Positions 48,261 through 61,456 of a stretch of DNA of 64,000 nucleotides are shown piece by piece; the first letter of the stretch is position 1; the number at the start of each line of letters is the position of its first letter. A program made the position numbers and the translations under genes. Source of the stretch: Mesaphorura yosii (taxonomy: Eukaryota > Arthropoda > Collembola > Poduromorpha > Tullbergiidae). The stretch lies in contig WIXG01000028.1 in the NCBI GenBank assembly GCA_009869945.1, positions 310,001 through 374,000 of the forward strand, read 5' to 3'. The notes beneath the pieces are model-generated. The model was not told the DNA's origin and made no database searches. It saw only the letters and a program-made list of their open reading frames with translations.

Positions 48261-51200
48261 GTTTGCCATGGCCATGAAGCAGGATGATCCAAATTCTCAC
48301 TTGTGTGTCGTTTTCGGATGCTACAGCAGTTTACAGCCATGTACAATTCTGTACTCATCGCGTTCTTCTCCCAGAGCAGAAGAGACAGGGTTCCGCATAA
48401 ATTCATGGATGCTTTGGGAGAAAGTAAAAGCTCACAACGATAGCCCAAGCCGAGTAAGAAGCTATTACACAACTGGAACAACTGTGCTGCGTTTTAATGT
48501 CTTCATGGATGGGAGCTTTCGATGGTGTAAGCTCAAGGAAGACTCGAAGGAAAATATTCTATTACGGATACATGCCAGGCATATAATCTAATAAGGGTCG
48601 GGCTGACAACAGTAAGCCAGCGCTTCATCTGCCGTCTCCTCTTCCGTCCTGGCATCCGGGATGATTGAACTATATTTTATGCATGGATCTCAACCGACTT
48701 CCAGTTGATTAATAATTCCAGACTCCTACCACAACTTTAAACCCGATCAAATTATTTCACTTGCAGAAGCGTTGATCCAATTTCAAATGAAATCAAATAG
48801 ACAAAATTTAGTCATTAAAAATACAAGGAGTAATGAAATGAGTGGCGTGCACAAGCTCAATAACATTAACTGAAAAGTTTTAATATCAGAGATTGAGAGT
48901 AAATTCTTCCACGCGAGACAGTTCATCGGGCAAAGTGACGGTTGCGACCCCCTTGTTGTAAGCTTGTTTAACGTGTGCATAATTTATGGGTTTGTGAGAT
49001 TTAATATATAGATATCCCGAAACATGCCAATGTTAAAGTCCACAGTAAAAGGTCATCATGCAATGTTAACGCACAGCATTAATATTTCGGTTTCTAGTAA
49101 AACACGACGCTGGGTTACTATTCCGCTGTATTTTGTATTCTCATTCAATTTCGAGCCGCCCCTTCACATGAAGTTTATTGCCTGAGACTGGATTGCATGC
49201 TGCTCTGAAAAAGCACATGTTTGTGACTTTTACCAGAAAGGCGTGTTTATATAATAATTAGCTTTTTCTCAACCCGATTTTACTCGAAACTGCGCAGAAT
49301 ACATTGCTGGAGATTTAACCTACTTTCGATTCCATACTCTGTGACTTCAAATAATGTAAACGTTCCATCCGTGTAACCAACAAGATTAAATCGTGGGAAA
49401 CCGCAGAGATTCATCCTTTTGTTTAATCGGCACAATTTGAAAAGAAGCAAAAATACCAAATTGCTTACGTGTTACAGTACTGCTGAAGGACAACTGGTTT
49501 CTTGCAGGAGTATCTCATAAGTTCAAAGTGCTCGTCCTCGCCAGCGCCAAGTATGTGGCAATTAGCTAAACAAGCACGTATCTCAGGTGTATACTTTACT
49601 TGACGAGTTTGTGGGCGATGAAAGCGCTGCAGAATTCATGCTGCGGGGTGAAGATGTGAAGTACGCCTGCAATTTGTTTCAGCCATTGCATTTTGAATGG
49701 AAATCCCACGAAAGCGGTTTAGGAGAATGAGAATATATATGCCTTATCGAGTCTGAACTAAAAATTCATCACATATGCATACGAAATAAAATGTGTCGAT
49801 CCGTCTGCACGCGGAGATCAGGATAAGGAAGTGGTAAAAGAAAGTCAAGACTAAAATAATAGACGCACACGTAACACAACATGGGCTGAGTGCGACAGAG
49901 TAACTCTTCCACAAGTTACGAGTCGACAGCGTGGAGAAAAGAGTGAAAGCGAAAAGAAGAAAATCGATAACTTTCTCTCGCAACACTTCTTTTTATTATT
50001 ATTATTCTTGCTGGAAACTCTTTCGTACATAAATACTGTGCCAGATACGAAAGTGTATTGCACTTGGACCTTGCATTGCTGAAAGTGCTGTAATGCGTAA
50101 AATTTTATACGGTTCTGTGCAAGAGTGGAAATGGTACCCGTGCTCGTGACACTGTTTTGCTTGGCATAATAAGGACACAAAGGAGTTCAAGCACAGCATT
50201 CCAGAGAAAGAGCACAAATTTAAGTGGACTTCCTTACTTTACTTCAACTCTCACGCCCAGAAAGCCGAAGATTGAAAATGATAAGACGCTTGATCCGTAC
50301 CCGTGCCATATTTTGCGAAGCGAGTTACCAAAATCTGTTCTGGTTCCAACTGGGTGCAGCTTTTCATCTTTGCTTGTTTATTCAGAACAACAACCAGGAT
50401 TAAGAAAGGAAGCGAATAGCCCGGACGGGAGAAAGGCATTTCCGTATAGAGCTACCACCACTAAACATGATAATGCAATCTTCATATTTCATAGTATTTT
50501 TCTTCTTGTTTTCTTTTCCTCGTAGCCTTCAACGGAATTATGAATAATGAAGGTAAACCCTGAAAGAATTAAAATTGATGACTACTCGAGTTTTACGACC
50601 ATTTTGGTTGGGCACAATGTTGCTGCCTCTGCCCGCGGTCTCCGAGTCCTCAATTCGGAAAAGTTAGATAATAACTTGAGTGAAACAATAAACAAGCAAC
50701 GGACGACCAACTGACAACAACTCGTCCGAGTAAATGCTAAGCCAATTGTGAGCATGCACATGTGGCATACACACATTAAATAAAAATATGGTGTGACACA
50801 TTCAGCAAGAACTTGCACGAAGTGAAGTCACCGTTTTAAGACATCTCGCCTTTTTCAAAGAATGTCTCATGACGCTTGTCCTGAGCTTTTAACTGAAAGA
50901 AAAATTTGTGTGATGACATTTCAATTCAATTGTCTTATCTTGTTCGACTTATGTCATTATATTTGCCTGTACACAATATGCCACGTTATGAAACGCTTAT
51001 TTAACTTGTTCCATGGGGAGAGTTTAATATCGATTCCACTGGAACATAAACTACTACTGTCATTATTTTGTTTGGCTAGCTCCTATGCAGTGGAAGGTAA
51101 AATTTGCTCTAATTTCCTGCAAACATCAAAATTGTTGAAATGCGCCGGGAAGTTACATACCACAAACTTGAAAGAAAATAGCTTTTCATAATATTAGCGT

Positions 51201-53916
51201 CATCGGAAAAAGAAACCGAGGAAGGAGTTCACAAATCACAAAATAATTTAATGGAAGGATCAACGAGGGCACCAAGTATATTTAGGAAATAATCCACTTC
51301 CTGTATTTTGTCCCGCGGAGTTTGGCGTGCGTGAAGCGTGTTTTTGTATTATGGATCCATCATTCACAGAACAGTTCATTCAGGAAATTAAGCAACTGAA
51401 AGTCCGAAAACACTTTACTTGGATGAATTTTTTGCCGAAGCCATTGCCGGTGTGTTTCTATTGACACTCCTAATTCGCTTCTAAGGATTTTAGATGACTG
51501 GGCATAAAGCAAAAGAGATGCGTCTGTTGAGATTCAAAACTTAAATAGGCATAGCATTGTAAGCCGAACAGTCCTTTGTACCCCCAGCCGTAATGTTCCT
51601 GTCGGTAATGAAGCATACGAAATATGGAGTCAATTAAGAATTTTATGTTTCAACTATAAACTTCAGTAAATTCAACGAATCGCTTTGCAATGCGTTTTAC
51701 TGCCTATTCTGCTGGAAAGCCAAAACTTGTCCCATGCTGCATGCCAACGAATGAAGAATTTTAATGGGGCATAAAGCAGACGTTGAAAAACTCCGTTGAA
51801 GTACATTTGAACATTTGGAGGCCATTTCGGGGAATGCAAATGAAAAGCAATCACGATTTTGCCTTTTGAAATTAGCAAACAAATTCCAAGTTTCATGATT
51901 CCAGACTGCAAAATGTTGAAGCTGGAAAGCCATAACTGCACACATGAAATGTTGCTTTATTTGCCACAAAGACGGGCAGTGCAATTTGGAAGCAAGCTGG
52001 CTTTCACTTTCTCGCATCACGCTTTACTGCACATCAGATGCATGTTGACTCAGTTTGCATGGTACACAAAAGATCGTAATGAAGTGTCTGGTCGAATTGA
52101 AGGTAAAAGAAAGTTAACGGAAGAGAAAAAGCACTCATAAATAATGGAATAAATTCATGGTTTATATCATTTTCATGCACTTTCTTCGAAACAACAACAG
52201 GTTATCTCTTTTATCTCGTTCCATTTATCCGGAATTGAGACTAAACTCTTTCCTGCGTGCCAAGGTGAAAGGAACAGAAGGAGATTTTCTTCATATTTTA
52301 TAAAGTTGAATACGGAGAAGTCAATTGTCACTTCATTACAGCACAATAACGGGTGCACTAAACAGACAAGACCATCAAAGCTCCTTTGTTAAATCATGCA
52401 AACCAATCTTGCTGTTTCAGCAAAATTTAATTGGTAGTTGGAAACTCTTTGTCTGAAATTAATGAGAATTCCAGCCAACAGGAACGCTCGGAGCCGAAAC
52501 TTTCAACGTCTCGGCTTTTGATTGCACGCATACCACAATTCGTTATGGGCTTTGATACGCCTCGTCCCCGAATCTCGTCCTTGTCCTTGGTGTATGGTAG
52601 TCTGGAAATGGTTCTCATAAATGCTATGCAATTTTCATTGGAAAGACTGCAAATTTATATAATGACAGGTTTGACAATGTAATTCCAGTTACTGAAACTC
52701 AGGAAAACCTCAAACTTCAGCACACTTAGAAAACCTGCTCTACTCAAATGGTTCAGAGACTTTTGCTCGTAGTTCAACCGTTCACTGGCAAGAAACGGAA
52801 GCCGAAGGCAGCGAAATACGAAAGCAGTGCAAGGTTTCATTTCCTTTTGTTGGTGGAAAGAGGTTGAAGATTGTAATTTATTTCATCGATTTTGGTCACC
52901 TAAATTGGAATTAATTGCCCGCTCGATTCACGGTCACAAAATCGCTACTCACTTGCTCTGGTAGAACAAATGGTGTAGCGTTGTCCACATGTAGTCATGA
53001 TGCTCACGAAGGTGGCCTCCTTTTCACGTGCAAAGGTGGTCTCGTCTCGTTCGGGGACTGGAGTTGCAGCTTCGAATGATAACTTCAACAGGACGATCTT
53101 CCAGCCAGGAATGATAACTCAGCGTTTCGGCCGTAACGAAGAAAAGGAAAAGCATAGGCACAGTGGAGTCTTGCCTCGTGGCTTTTCCCTGACGCCCTTT
53201 GTTGTCATACTCCCACAATTACGTTCGCATTAACAAATGAATTTAATGTCATTAGTTTAATGCATTTTCGGGTTTCTTAACTCCATCACAGAGTCTTCGC
53301 AGGAGCATGGAAGCGAGAGTTTTCGTCTCGAAGAAAATACAAACACAAAGGCTTTCTCTGCTGGAACTTAACTTTACCTGGACAGAAATCTTTGTCAGCT
53401 CACTTCCTTTCTTGCATCTAAACAGGAAGAGCAGAGCACGTGCGAATCAATGACCTAGACTTCTCAAGTTTCTTACACAGTACTATACATAAAGACCAAC
53501 ATGGCACAGACTCATTAAGTCTGATTTATTTTGTCATATTTGTGCCCGTTTATGGCCCGTGCTCATATTGTTGATGTCAAAATCATCATTTTAAAGCCGA
53601 CCTTGGAAATGGGACATGAGTCTAAAACCTAGAGTCGCGTGTGTCTTTTCACTCCTCGTTTGTGTACGGATGAAGACATGAAATAATGAACTGCCCTAAC
53701 AAAATTTCAGACACACAGGTGCCCCTGCAGCGTACACCGTCTGCGCAGATCCAAATTTCGTTTCGCTCTCCAAATATTACAGCAAAGTTTTGTTTACGCG
53801 GGATGCTTTTATCCTGGAGAGAACGTGGCAAATGCGAGTAAAGTGCGAATAAACTTCTGGACACACGACACGCAAGTTTTGTTTCTCTCTCCCAATTTTA
53901 GTTCATGCTTGAATAT

Positions 53917-53922
53917 TTTATT
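53917..53922 (-). terminator. Possible poly(A) signal of PSPH
   Basis: Minus-strand AATAAA about 135 bp past the PSPH stop codon. Confidence 0.45.
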
Positions 53923-54053
53923 TGCGGCTTTTATAATCACAAAAGCGTACTTAACGTCACTATAACGACCTAAACAGGCCTATCATAATAAAATTTATAA
54001 TATAGAATAACATAGCTAGAAGCTCCAGTAGGTTCCTACGACTGCCACTCTTG

Positions 54054-57000
54054 TTAATCCCGCAGTTCGTTGATCAGATCACGGAAATCAGTCACATACC
54101 ATTTGGATTTCGATTTCACCTCAGGCCGATAGGCATTGCCACCAAAGCCTAGACACACAAAAGAGAGTTCGTGTTAGAAAGAGAAGGAAGAATATCGCAA
54201 CGGGGAGTCCTTTGCCGTGCCCTATATTAATTGAACGAAATATTACGACTTTAACCACGCGCCGCGTTCATAGAGCTTCTAGACTTTAATTTAGTACAAC
54301 AGTAATATCAATATGCAAATATCAGACGGGTAAGCTTAGAACAAAAGGGCGATATTAATTTCTTCTATTCTAATTCCTGTAGAATTTGGACTGGGGCTGA
54401 ATGTCCGCAGTTGGAAGCGTGAGGTGAAATGATTGTATTATTAAGTTTGGTTTGGACTGGAACACCAACGGAAAGACAATGCTTTTTATAGACGTGCAAT
54501 TTTCAAGTGGGGCGTGAGTGAAATTCATTAAACCAGCTTTGTTATTGCGACGCAAAAATCATCCATCGCCGTCGCGGGCTATAATATAATAATACGGAAT
54601 TATTATGTCAGTCATGTGCAAACCTACCGATGAATAGATCCGCAGGTGGAGACGCTTCCCAGTCCGTAATTCCATCACCGATCATGACAACAGTTTCGTA
54701 GCCATGCTTCTCTTTCAGATCTCGGATAGCTGCTCCTTTACCACCGCTGCGGGATGTCAGTTGGTGTTCGTCAAATCCAGCGTATTCACCTGGTTTGGAT
54801 TAATCAGACCAGAAGAGCGTTATAATAATGTGAGAAAGACGACATAGCAAGCACAATTCTTTAAATTTTAGACTCTCGTCTCTAATATCCGACTTCTGAG
54901 GAGGAAAATGCATCTTACGCTGCTTATGAAAGGAGACCACACTTCATCTTTCAGTGCGGATGTGGTTTTGAAGAAAACCCACATTTCGCTTTTCCACGCA
55001 AATAAAATAGAAAAGCGGCGGCGAAACTGAGATTCGCTGAGATGCTTTAGGCTTTAGGAGTTAAGCTTTAGGAGGCAGTCATTGAAAGACTCAGGTTGAA
55101 ATTTTGCCGGTAAAAAACGGCAAAATCCGAATTGGCGAGACGAGAATCAGTTCCAAAGAAATTGAGCTTACCGTCGAAGTAGAATTTGAGTTTGTTTGCG
55201 TAGACGTTGGCAGTAGGAATCGCCAAATCTCGTGCGACAGGCTCGATTATGCTTCGGAATCCACCAGAAATTAAATAAACTTCCGTCTCACGCTTGTGGA
55301 GCTCATGGATCAGTTCCCTGCAATCGCAAAATTAATAACCCGATGAGAATTTACAAGAGATTCGTTGTATTGCGGGTCATTAGAATACTATTCCCACGCA
55401 TATTTATGCCAACACCTTCGTTGATGAAATATGAAACGCAACGTGGAACTTAAGCCCTGAAATTATTTTCGGGCCGTAATAATACCACATGGCCCACACG
55501 ACATTCGCAGGAAAATGACAGGTGAAGTGACGCTTCAAGCACAATGCCGCGAGCATTGCATTTATTTGAGCGGGAATTGCGGGAACGAGAGCGTTGTCGG
55601 CAACGGAAACTATGTGGTTCCTCTAAACAAACGATTTCACGCGTCGAGCACATCATCTGCGTCAGTTCCCACGTAAAACTAAAAATACGAAATAAATGAA
55701 GTAACTCAAGTTTCGCCTTTCGTCTTTCCTCCATTTGCGAAATGAAATGCAAAATTGTGTTAATTTAGAATATATTGAAAGCAACGCACGTGCATCGAGG
55801 AAAGCGAAGCCTGAGACGGGCCAATTATCATACGGCAACTTTTCTCTTCAAGTGCTCATCGTCATTTGCCGACTTTCATGTGAAGCTCATAAAAGCAGCA
55901 ACCTTTTTTATGATTAACTTGTTTTATTTTATTCCACTTTACTTTCAGCTGTAAAAAGTTCTTTACATGCTGAGCCCTCCACCCGTCACTACTGCAAAGA
56001 AGCCTGTTTAAAATTGTACTTGAAGTCGAAAGGGTCAACCATAACTCCAGAATGGTAGCTTGTGTTCTGAACACGAATTTATCGCGAAACTCAGGCTGAT
56101 GGAAGAGGCAGCACCAAGCAGGGGATTTGAAGTCACTGTTGCACATGCGATTGTGATTGATCCTCGTTGCAGGAGCATCAATAACATGATTTTGACTACC
56201 GCAGAACATAAAATGTGCGGCCATGGAACATGTTTTGCAAAATACTTTTGACATTTAATTTAATTTTTGTTTATTTATGGAATCCAGGTAAATAAGAGCA
56301 AACTAGCTTCTCGGATCTCGCCTCAATCTTCTCTCTTTATCCTCCCAAAGCCTACTTTTGATAGAATTCGGCAAATGTTCTCGATTATGCAAACAAATAC
56401 AAATATACAATCAGCCTGAGGTGTGGTATTTACTTTAACCATGCATGCCTTGGTTTAGTTTAGCTTCGGTTACGATGTTACGAAGGATATGTCTCGCAAT
56501 GGATGCAGTTTTATTGCATGTAATTGTGAGCGTTTCTTCTTATCACATGATACACGAAGGAGGGCAGTGGAATAGAGTTATACAGTGAACGCATACACTC
56601 TATAACTGTGAGCAGTGAAACATGCGCTTTGATATCTATAATTACTACATTAATCCGCTGGAAAATGGAAATTTCCATTTCACGCCTTCAAATTAGTTGG
56701 GTTGGGTTATTAATTTAGAAGACTCGAAAATATCAATAACATGTTGTGTTTGCATCGACTCATGGCCTTATAAATGTTTATCACGTTCTTCTCAAAACAG
56801 ATTGTCAACAAGTTAAATTCGGTTTCGTGAACACTGACTCGATGGTTTAACGAGTCAGACAGTGAGACACTTTTTTTTTGCTGCTGCAGCCACTTGTTAT
56901 TGATCATAAACGACCATCACTGAGCAAATACCATGATTCATGCAAATTCACGGATTATAAATGGATATCTTTGTGCAACCAGGAAAAGTAGAATGCATGC

Positions 57001-59808
57001 GTTGACAGAAAATGCCAAAGTCCACTAGTCAACAGAAAAGACTGATTAATGCTCAGTTTTCAGTCTGCTGTGTTTACGTACATAGTTTGCTCAATAACAA
57101 GTCCTACGTGGATAAAAACTGTACGTGCCAATTCCAAAGCAGCCGACACAGATGCGATTTTCAAAAAGGAAATTTTCCATGTGCATGCACAGGGCCATTT
57201 CTCACATGATTCCTGATTCAAGGCGTTGCGCACATTAAAAACTATTCCGCTCAACGTATTCTTAGGGCACTGGATTTAGTCACATGAAATATTGCGAAAC
57301 AGCTCAAAGTGCACCAGCTGAAATTGATCTTTGCCATGTCATTTACAAGATAAAAGACACACCTTCTTTTCTTGCCACTCGAGGTCTTGCATTCCCTAAG
57401 CGGCTGACACGGACGTGATATTTGCTGTCTACTCTCATTCCTTTATCGCTTCACCCTTCAGACTCAAGACTCACGTCAGCCATGTCATAATGATTAAAGC
57501 CGATTACATGTGAAAGGTATTAAGACCAATTCCATAAAATTCCAGATTTACAAACATGTTTTCGACAGATTACAGTCTGTCATGTGAGCGGACACATCCT
57601 GGAGGAGGGAAAGTCAGGGAGTAAAATGACTTACTTGACGTATGGAGTGAGGATTTGCTTCTGTTGATAAATAAAATTTCGCAATTGAGTAGAAGTCGGT
57701 CTGATAATGTCAAGACGGATCGCAAGAGCTTGTCTGAAGTCCATTCCGCCTTTCATGGCCTGTGACGTCCTGCAAGGAATTACAAAGAGAGACATGTCTT
57801 CATAATTCTGCAACCACTAGATTTTCCGGACAATGCAAAAAGTTAAACTCAGCCTTGGCTTGTCTTGCCTAGCAGAGGTACGCAACCTTGAATTTTCGTA
57901 TAGCTTGAGAGCATCAAACGCAATTTTTTCCGCGACGCGACGTTGGTTTGATTGTTTCAGCTTTTAATTACACGCGTAGTAAAATGCCGACAACAAAATG
58001 ACAGGAATTGAATGCATATGTCGAAATGGGTAACATTTTACACCGCAGCGAATGAAATTAACCTCAGACGCCCATTTGACATATGTTACATAACGTAGAT
58101 CTACATTTGCAGGCTGGATAGCTCGCTACCTTAATGCAGTAATTCAAATCAGACATGACACGAACGGCGGAAAGGGACAGGGCACGACAACGTGTCAAAG
58201 TCCACGGAGCCACGCCCACAAATGTCAATTGAACTCGGTCTAATCCCCAGGTTAACAGGAACGCGTTTAATCCCGCACAAATTGCAGGGAATTAGCAAAC
58301 ATGAAACATGTAATCGCTAGTATTTGATAGCGGTTATTTTTGGAGGTCAATTCTACAAAACTCATCAACATGTTGGTCACTACAGCGATTACTATGAATC
58401 AGCCTTGGAAGATGTCCACTTATCTTTAAACGGCTGACGACATGTGGCAAGGGAAATTCATCAGTTAATGGAACAGAAAACAGAATGAATGACAGATTGA
58501 GCATTTTGACTCGCTGACGGTAACTACTTAAGTAGGAGGGTGTGCATGCAAGACGTCCGTTACGCTAACAGATAAAGATTACGTGCACGCAGGATCAATA
58601 TTTGCCTGACTATTTGAAGGATTTAACATTTAGACAGGATTCGGGTATGCACGTGCCGTCGGAATGATAAATGATTTTTTATAAGCTCACGGCCAGCAGA
58701 AAAACTGCTGACAAACGCGTGTACATGAGTGCAATGTTCAATGTCCTCGTGTATAAACACCGCATCGCTGCTCGTCAGATATGCTCCTTCTGGCATGGCA
58801 GGCAGGCCAAGAGAATTGCTTCACTCGCTGCCATATGATTGTGAGCAATGCTTAATGATAACAATTACAACTTCTCAACTTTGTAGAAACTACAGCTCAA
58901 ACTCTTGACGCTAATTGTTCATTGAATCACAACTTTGATATGACCCTTCTGCCTAGCTTGAACTATCAACTTCTCTAATTACATCAGAAGTTTATCAAGG
59001 TAGCAGCGTCTCCAAGCCTGAACACACATGTTAATGTCTTCACACTGACACAAGCCCAAGGCAGGACAGTGCGAGCAAAACTTCTAGCGTCAGCGTTGAA
59101 CGAATTAATGAGGTTATATCGCGTCGCACTTGAAGACCAAAAGAATCTTGAGTCGTCCATAAAAAAATTAGAAAGCCGAGCGCTCTTAATAACGAATGAA
59201 TGCCTAAGGGCGCCAACCATACAAGTTCTCCCGGGACTGGGAAACGCTATCTTTTGCACTTTCTGGACCGATTCTTGCAACACACAACTTGTCTCGCTTC
59301 TGCATTCTGCATTGTTGTCAAAATATCTTAAACTATACGGGAAAATGAATTGCTGGAATGATTGAAAAGTTCGCTCAATGGCGACAGTCTGGAACTTGTA
59401 AGATGAATTATTAATGAGAGATTAATAATAGCTCGCAATTAGTACGATTTGCATCTCATATAGGTTGCGTGCTAAAACGTAAAGGGAAATGTTAATCGCT
59501 AGGCGTTCGCTGCTTGTCATTGTGGGAACATGAAACGCTTACAGCGACAAAGGTACCCTTCCGGTTTTGTGCAGAGCAGAGGTTTAATTTATGCAAGTGC
59601 GTGCAAGTGTCAGGAATACGCCAAAGTCTATGCAAAATGTAATGTAAAATTGCAGTATGGAAACTTACAGTTGCTGCACCTCGTCTCCTTTCCCGCAGAA
59701 TTTGGCCAGCTCGTCGATGGCTTCGTCCTGAATGACGGTCGAGTCGACATCGAAGCAGACGCAATTGGCCTTTTGCCAAATGTTCTTTGCGTGATTCAGT
59801 TGATTCAT
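54054..59808 (-). CDS. PSPH: Phosphoserine phosphatase
   Basis: Five exons on the minus strand: 59669-59808, 57635-57769, 55172-55317, 54628-54789 and 54054-54148, 225 residues, identical in length to human PSPH. It is a HAD-superfamily enzyme that hydrolyses L-3-phosphoserine to serine, the last step of the phosphorylated serine pathway in the cytosol. Motif I DVDST has nucleophile Asp20 and acid/base Asp22. Motif II is SGG at 109-111, motif III Lys158 lies in SGGKGAA, and motif IV GDGITD has Asp179 and Asp183. The usual motif IV is GDGATD, so Ala is replaced by Ile. All catalytic residues keep human numbering. Introns 1 and 2 are about 1.9 and 2.3 kb, far longer than those of UPF2 or G6PD. 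The frame is open for about 85 codons before the start, without ATG but with a leader-like composition. Confidence 0.96.
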
Positions 59809-61456
59809 CTTGTATGCTGGTGTGGGATTCTTACTTAAAAGAGCTGTTGTTGTGGCAAACAGGCGTCTTCTGATAGGCAACGCTGCGATGCTCGTACTGT
59901 TTGAGATTTTGGCAGAGGTTCCAAAACGCAGGAATGCGGTGCGTGCGATGTGGCTCTGTATCGTGATGGCTGTACGTTTGTTTACTTTATTAGCACGGGA
60001 AGGTAAACTTGAATTTGCAAAAGTGTGAATGTGAAATGGCGAATATAAATTATCATTCGTTCAGATTTGCGAGATTCTCGTCTCGTTTTCTTTGTGTTTC
60101 CGCCGATTCAACTTGGCTGATAGGGAAGAGAGAATTAAAAAGGACAGATGATCGATCAAACGCTCGAATATATACTCTCGCACGAATACTTTCCTGTTCC
60201 ACTCTAGATAATCTTCTTATTAACAATAGACGAACACGTTTGCTAGCGTTGTATTAGTGATTCGACTACAACTGCAGCTACAACAGCCAAGCTTCCGATT
60301 GAATCGAATGCAGCTTAACTGCTCAACCAGTGCTAATGCCTAACGCCAATGGAGTTATACCGCTCGGCTGTAATCTCCACACAATATGTGACTTCAAAGT
60401 GGTGGACCTGGTATGAAGTTAAGACGTAATCACGTAATGATTAAGTAATAGCAAGCACAGCAAGACTCGCGCTTCAAAAGTCTGCTGGTGAAACTGCCAC
60501 CTGAATGAGTGGGCAGTGAACAACTGGCAACTCACAATGTTTGTGAGAGAAAAACAAGTTTAAGCCATCCTGCTGCAAACAGTAAAAGTATGCAGTCAGT
60601 TTGCGACGAGGGTATGACCATCCTCGTGCCAAATGCTCACGCTCCTCTTTCTTCCCATCCATTCATCCTACCAGCTTTGAAGTCTAAGTAAGTCATCTGG
60701 GAAGAGTCTGATGATGCGGATGATGGAAAACGCAATTTTGTGTCATCATTCGCAGTATCGTAGTAGTTAGTCAATTCCATTAGCTGTGGTGTAATGAGTG
60801 ATGGGAGAAATTTGCGGATGGAGGAAACTGGCCTGAGAATTGCGAAATAAGACAAAATGCAACTGCACCTGTAAAACGCTCGTAGATAATGCTTGGATAA
60901 CACGAGTCATGAGCCAGAATCAAGCGTTACACAATTGCACGTAATAAAAGTGCGTATTAGATTTCACAATTATCAAATAGCAATGGTGATGGAAACTTGC
61001 GTGGTTTTTCAATGCGAATGACTAACCTTTGGCAATGTGTACGTTAGTGATATGCGGTTGATGAGGAAAAATTGGCTTCACACGAGTACATGAATGGAAA
61101 ATTTTGTATTGCTTGCACGTTTAAAAGAATAATGAGACATCCAAAGTTCATGTTTTACATTACATGAGCACGAGCTAGGGGAAAAATACGGATGTTAATG
61201 AGGAATAAATCAAGCTCGAATTCAACCACAAAGCCTGTTGGTTTTGTGTTGCGAACTTAAGCCGCAAAATGCGTCTATTCATAAACTTCACTCGCTTCTC
61301 TCATGCTTGTCTGAATTGAGACTTAGAGCAGCTGTTTGGTTTGGTTTTTCGTCCATTCGACTTGCACATGTTGTGATTAATTACAGATTAATAAACTAAG
61401 AGAAGGTGATCACTGATTCGTTGGTATATCTTTAAGACTTCATGACGCTAATTATT
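59809..61456. other. Upstream region of PSPH and downstream region of the next gene
   Basis: The left part is the PSPH leader and promoter, with the open frame noted for PSPH up to about 60070. The rest shows no recognised gene; ORFs at 60474-60903 lack motifs. No clear poly(A) signal for the gene at 61457 was found. Confidence 0.4.

Larger units (their letters stand above)
44593..54053. other. Gene desert between the LRR gene and PSPH
   Basis: About 9.4 kb with no recognisable gene, RNA or mobile element. ORFs are below about 125 codons apart from a 184-codon plus-strand ORF at 44372-44926 that is antisense to the LRR first exon. Minor simple repeats are present: a (GTAC)n tract at 48247-48260 and an ATT repeat near 49991-50007. 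Minus-strand AATAAA at 53917-53922 may serve PSPH. Confidence 0.5.

Noticed and set aside
49589-49730. Open segment after an acceptor-like TCTCAG, reading VYTLLDEFVGDESAAEFMLR
   Set aside because: It looks protein-like, but has no partner exon, no donor and no recognised family. A second frame over the upstream part is also open, so openness is not informative.
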